Shown piece after piece: positions 62,859 to 64,000 of a stretch of 64,000 nucleotides of DNA. The DNA comes from Hyphomicrobiales bacterium (GTDB lineage: Bacteria; Pseudomonadota; Alphaproteobacteria; Rhizobiales; Rhizobiaceae), in contig UCMW01000006.1 of NCBI GenBank assembly GCA_900473745.1, positions 124,001 through 188,000 of the forward strand, written 5' to 3'. Every line of letters begins with the position of its first letter. The stretch's first letter is position 1. A program made the position numbers and the translations under genes. The notes under the pieces were generated by a model that searched no databases, had not been told where the DNA came from, and worked only from the letters and a program-made list of their open reading frames with translations.

Positions 62859-63599
62859 CTAGGAATGTCGCCTCAGGGCGTTTGTCGCTTCCTCGGGGTC
62901 AAACATCGACGTGCCGCTGTTAGCTGTTGTGGCTGCCACTTCGCTCTGGAGCACGTCCCAATGCTCCGCCAGTTTCCCATTCTCAACGCGGAAGATGTCG
63001 ATCGCGATCAGCGGCTCTTCCGCCCAGCCGCGAATGCGACCGTGGATCGCGACAAGGTCACCACCAGCTATGACCAAGCCGGGCTCGTAGTAAACATGAT
63101 CGGGCAATTCAGCCACGATCGCCTGCAAAGCGTCCCTGCCTTGAGAAATGTTGGGGTTGTGCTGGATGTAATCTTGAGCGTAGAGCCGCTCCACTGCCGA
63201 CGTGTCTCGACGCTGAAATAGCGCAGTCATTGCCTCAAGAACCAGCGCCTTGTTGCGCAGCGGACGGTCATCAGAGGGTTGCGCGGCGGCCCGCGTTATC
63301 GTCATTGCCCCTTTCATCCGCATGAACTGACCGTCGGGTAGTGTCGCAAACGATAGGACGACGTTTCGATCATAATCCTGTACATTTGTTACCGTCGCGC
63401 CGCTTTTTTCCTGCCAACTTACAGCGAAAATACTGTTGCCGAGTGGGGCTACATCGATGTCAACGGTCTCAATGCGGGCGAACGGCCCTTCTTTGATCTC
63501 AAACTTCAGTTGAGTGGTCGAAAGCAAGGTTAGGCTCACTCGGAAACTGGGATAGGTGACGTCCATCTCTAATCCGACGGGAAATCCAATTTTAGTCAT
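62859..63599 (-). CDS. MoaF-like / SnoaL-like (NTF2-fold) fusion protein
   Basis: A 246-residue protein in two parts. Residues 1-105 (VGLEMDVTYPSFRVSLTLLSTTQLKFEIKEGPFARIETVDIDVAPLGNSIFAVSWQEKSGATVTNVQDYDRNVV) resemble a MoaF-type lipocalin-like domain. Residues 115-246 are a SnoaL/NTF2-like domain (VERLYAQDYIQHNPNISQGRDALQAIVAEL, RGWAEEPLIAIDIFRVENGKLAEHWDVLQ), typical of small polyketide-cyclase or aldol-like enzymes. Start at 63599; the frame to 63776 upstream is not protein-like. The next gene on the same strand is also SnoaL-like. Substrate unknown. Confidence 0.8.
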   Translation of the reverse strand: MTKIGFPVGLEMDVTYPSFRVSLTLLSTTQLKFEIKEGPFARIETVDIDVAPLGNSIFAVSWQEKSGATVTNVQDYDRNVVLSFATLPDGQFMRMKGAMTITRAAAQPSDDRPLRNKALVLEAMTALFQRRDTSAVERLYAQDYIQHNPNISQGRDALQAIVAELPDHVYYEPGLVIAGGDLVAIHGRIRGWAEEPLIAIDIFRVENGKLAEHWDVLQSEVAATTANSGTSMFDPEEATNALRRHS

Positions 63600-63661
63600 T
63601 CGTAGGCGCTCCTTTAATATGACACTTAAGTGCAACGCAGGCCCCTGCGTGCCGCGCGGGT

Positions 63662-64000
63662 TCAGTTGTCTGGTGGGTCGAGGAAAACATGCAGCACGCG
63701 AATGAGGCCGCCATCGATATGCGCGACATCCGTGCCAGTTACGACTGCCGCCGCTCCTGGTGGGCCTGCACGCCACTGCAAACGTCCAACGCCATTGTGG
63801 CCAGCTGCTGGCCGCATCGCCGAAAAACTGAAGCTCTCAGGCAGATGCTTTAGAACGTCCGTCACAGCTCGTGAGATCGCCTCATGTCCTCGCGAGGAAC
63901 GGTGAGGTTCGTGCAGCAACCCGTCTTCATGATAGATTTTTCTGATAGCCACTATGCGGCGACTAGCGTCGCGTTCACCGAAGACCGTGTCGAGGTTGGC
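63662..64000 (-). CDS. SnoaL/NTF2-like protein, 5' end outside window
   Basis: The frame is open to the right edge, so only the C-terminal 112 residues are present (ANLDTVFGERDASRR at the edge, then KIYHEDGLLHEPHRSSRGHEAISRAVTDVLKHLPESFSF, and GTDVAHIDGGLIRVLHVFLDPPDN at the end). The NTF2-like cone fold is suggested by the HEP/GHEAI and HIDGGLI strands. It lies 62 bp upstream of the MoaF-SnoaL gene on the same strand, so the two are probably an operon. Confidence 0.75.
   Translation of the reverse strand, partial: ANLDTVFGERDASRRIVAIRKIYHEDGLLHEPHRSSRGHEAISRAVTDVLKHLPESFSFSAMRPAAGHNGVGRLQWRAGPPGAAAVVTGTDVAHIDGGLIRVLHVFLDPPDN

Noticed and set aside
1..64000. CRISPR arrays, rRNA and tRNA genes
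   Set aside because: No regularly spaced direct repeats, no 16S/23S landmarks and no convincing tRNA cloverleaf were seen while reading; a tRNAscan/minced run would settle it.

Overview
The window looks like part of a repABC-type plasmid or secondary replicon from a member of the Rhizobiaceae (Rhizobium/Agrobacterium/Neorhizobium-like). The evidence is a repA-repB-repC cassette with an antisense RNA in the repB-repC gap, a quorum-sensing conjugation block of the Ti/Sym-plasmid kind (traI-trb operon plus traR), and typical alphaproteobacterial plasmid cargo (a DUF1612/HTH protein, vapBC, an HWE/HisKA_2-type kinase). No rRNA, tRNA or CRISPR array was seen. Everything here is read by eye; no database search was run.

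1-10.8 kb holds catabolic cargo: a partial TauD-like dioxygenase, an RraA-like protein, a nitrilase-family amidase, two small HTH proteins, a VanZ-like protein, an ornithine-cyclodeaminase-family enzyme, an MmgE/PrpD protein, a lactonase relic, a GSU2403-type nucleotidyltransferase with a perfect operator palindrome, and an amidohydrolase. Two divergent OmpR/PhoB-type regulators with degenerate receivers follow (10.0-11.8 kb).

12.1-23.1 kb is the mating-pair-formation block: traR (+) faces the minus-strand operon traI-trbB-C-D-E-J-L-F-G-H-I. trbJ carries an in-frame amber codon and trbK is absent. No relaxase, traG, oriT or traM lies in the window. Two tra-box-like sites and a nested dyad sit between traI and repA. 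repABC occupies 23.4-27.1 kb. A roughly 29-bp repeat occurs once between repA and repB and twice after repC, and is a candidate partition site.

27.6-36.9 kb holds small orphan proteins, a cold-shock-like protein, a diguanylate cyclase facing a Cache-domain histidine kinase, a tyrosine recombinase whose gene overlaps a vapBC pair, and the DUF1612 protein. 37.1-44.9 kb is the most interesting stretch. A 1620-aa protein has a DUF4297/Cap4-like nuclease domain, a STAND/NACHT-like P-loop ATPase and a very long helical C-terminus, as in Avs antiphage sensors. It overlaps by 4 bp a gene for a second PD-(D/E)XK protein whose 3' end appears damaged, followed by an IS21-like relic and an orphan helical protein.

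45.8-64.0 kb is a mosaic of small-molecule redox and hydrolase genes with their own regulators: TetR with an SDR, an NAD(P)-binding protein and an MFS pump; two paralogous AraC regulators, each next to an alpha/beta hydrolase; a catalase-fold protein lacking the distal His and Asn; RidA; a MoaF-SnoaL fusion; and a partial NTF2-like protein. It is mixed with decayed genes (a frameshifted epoxide-hydrolase-like gene, an old-yellow-enzyme scrap, a broken IS3-family element) and long stretches without genes, so this end looks assembled by transfer and now eroding.
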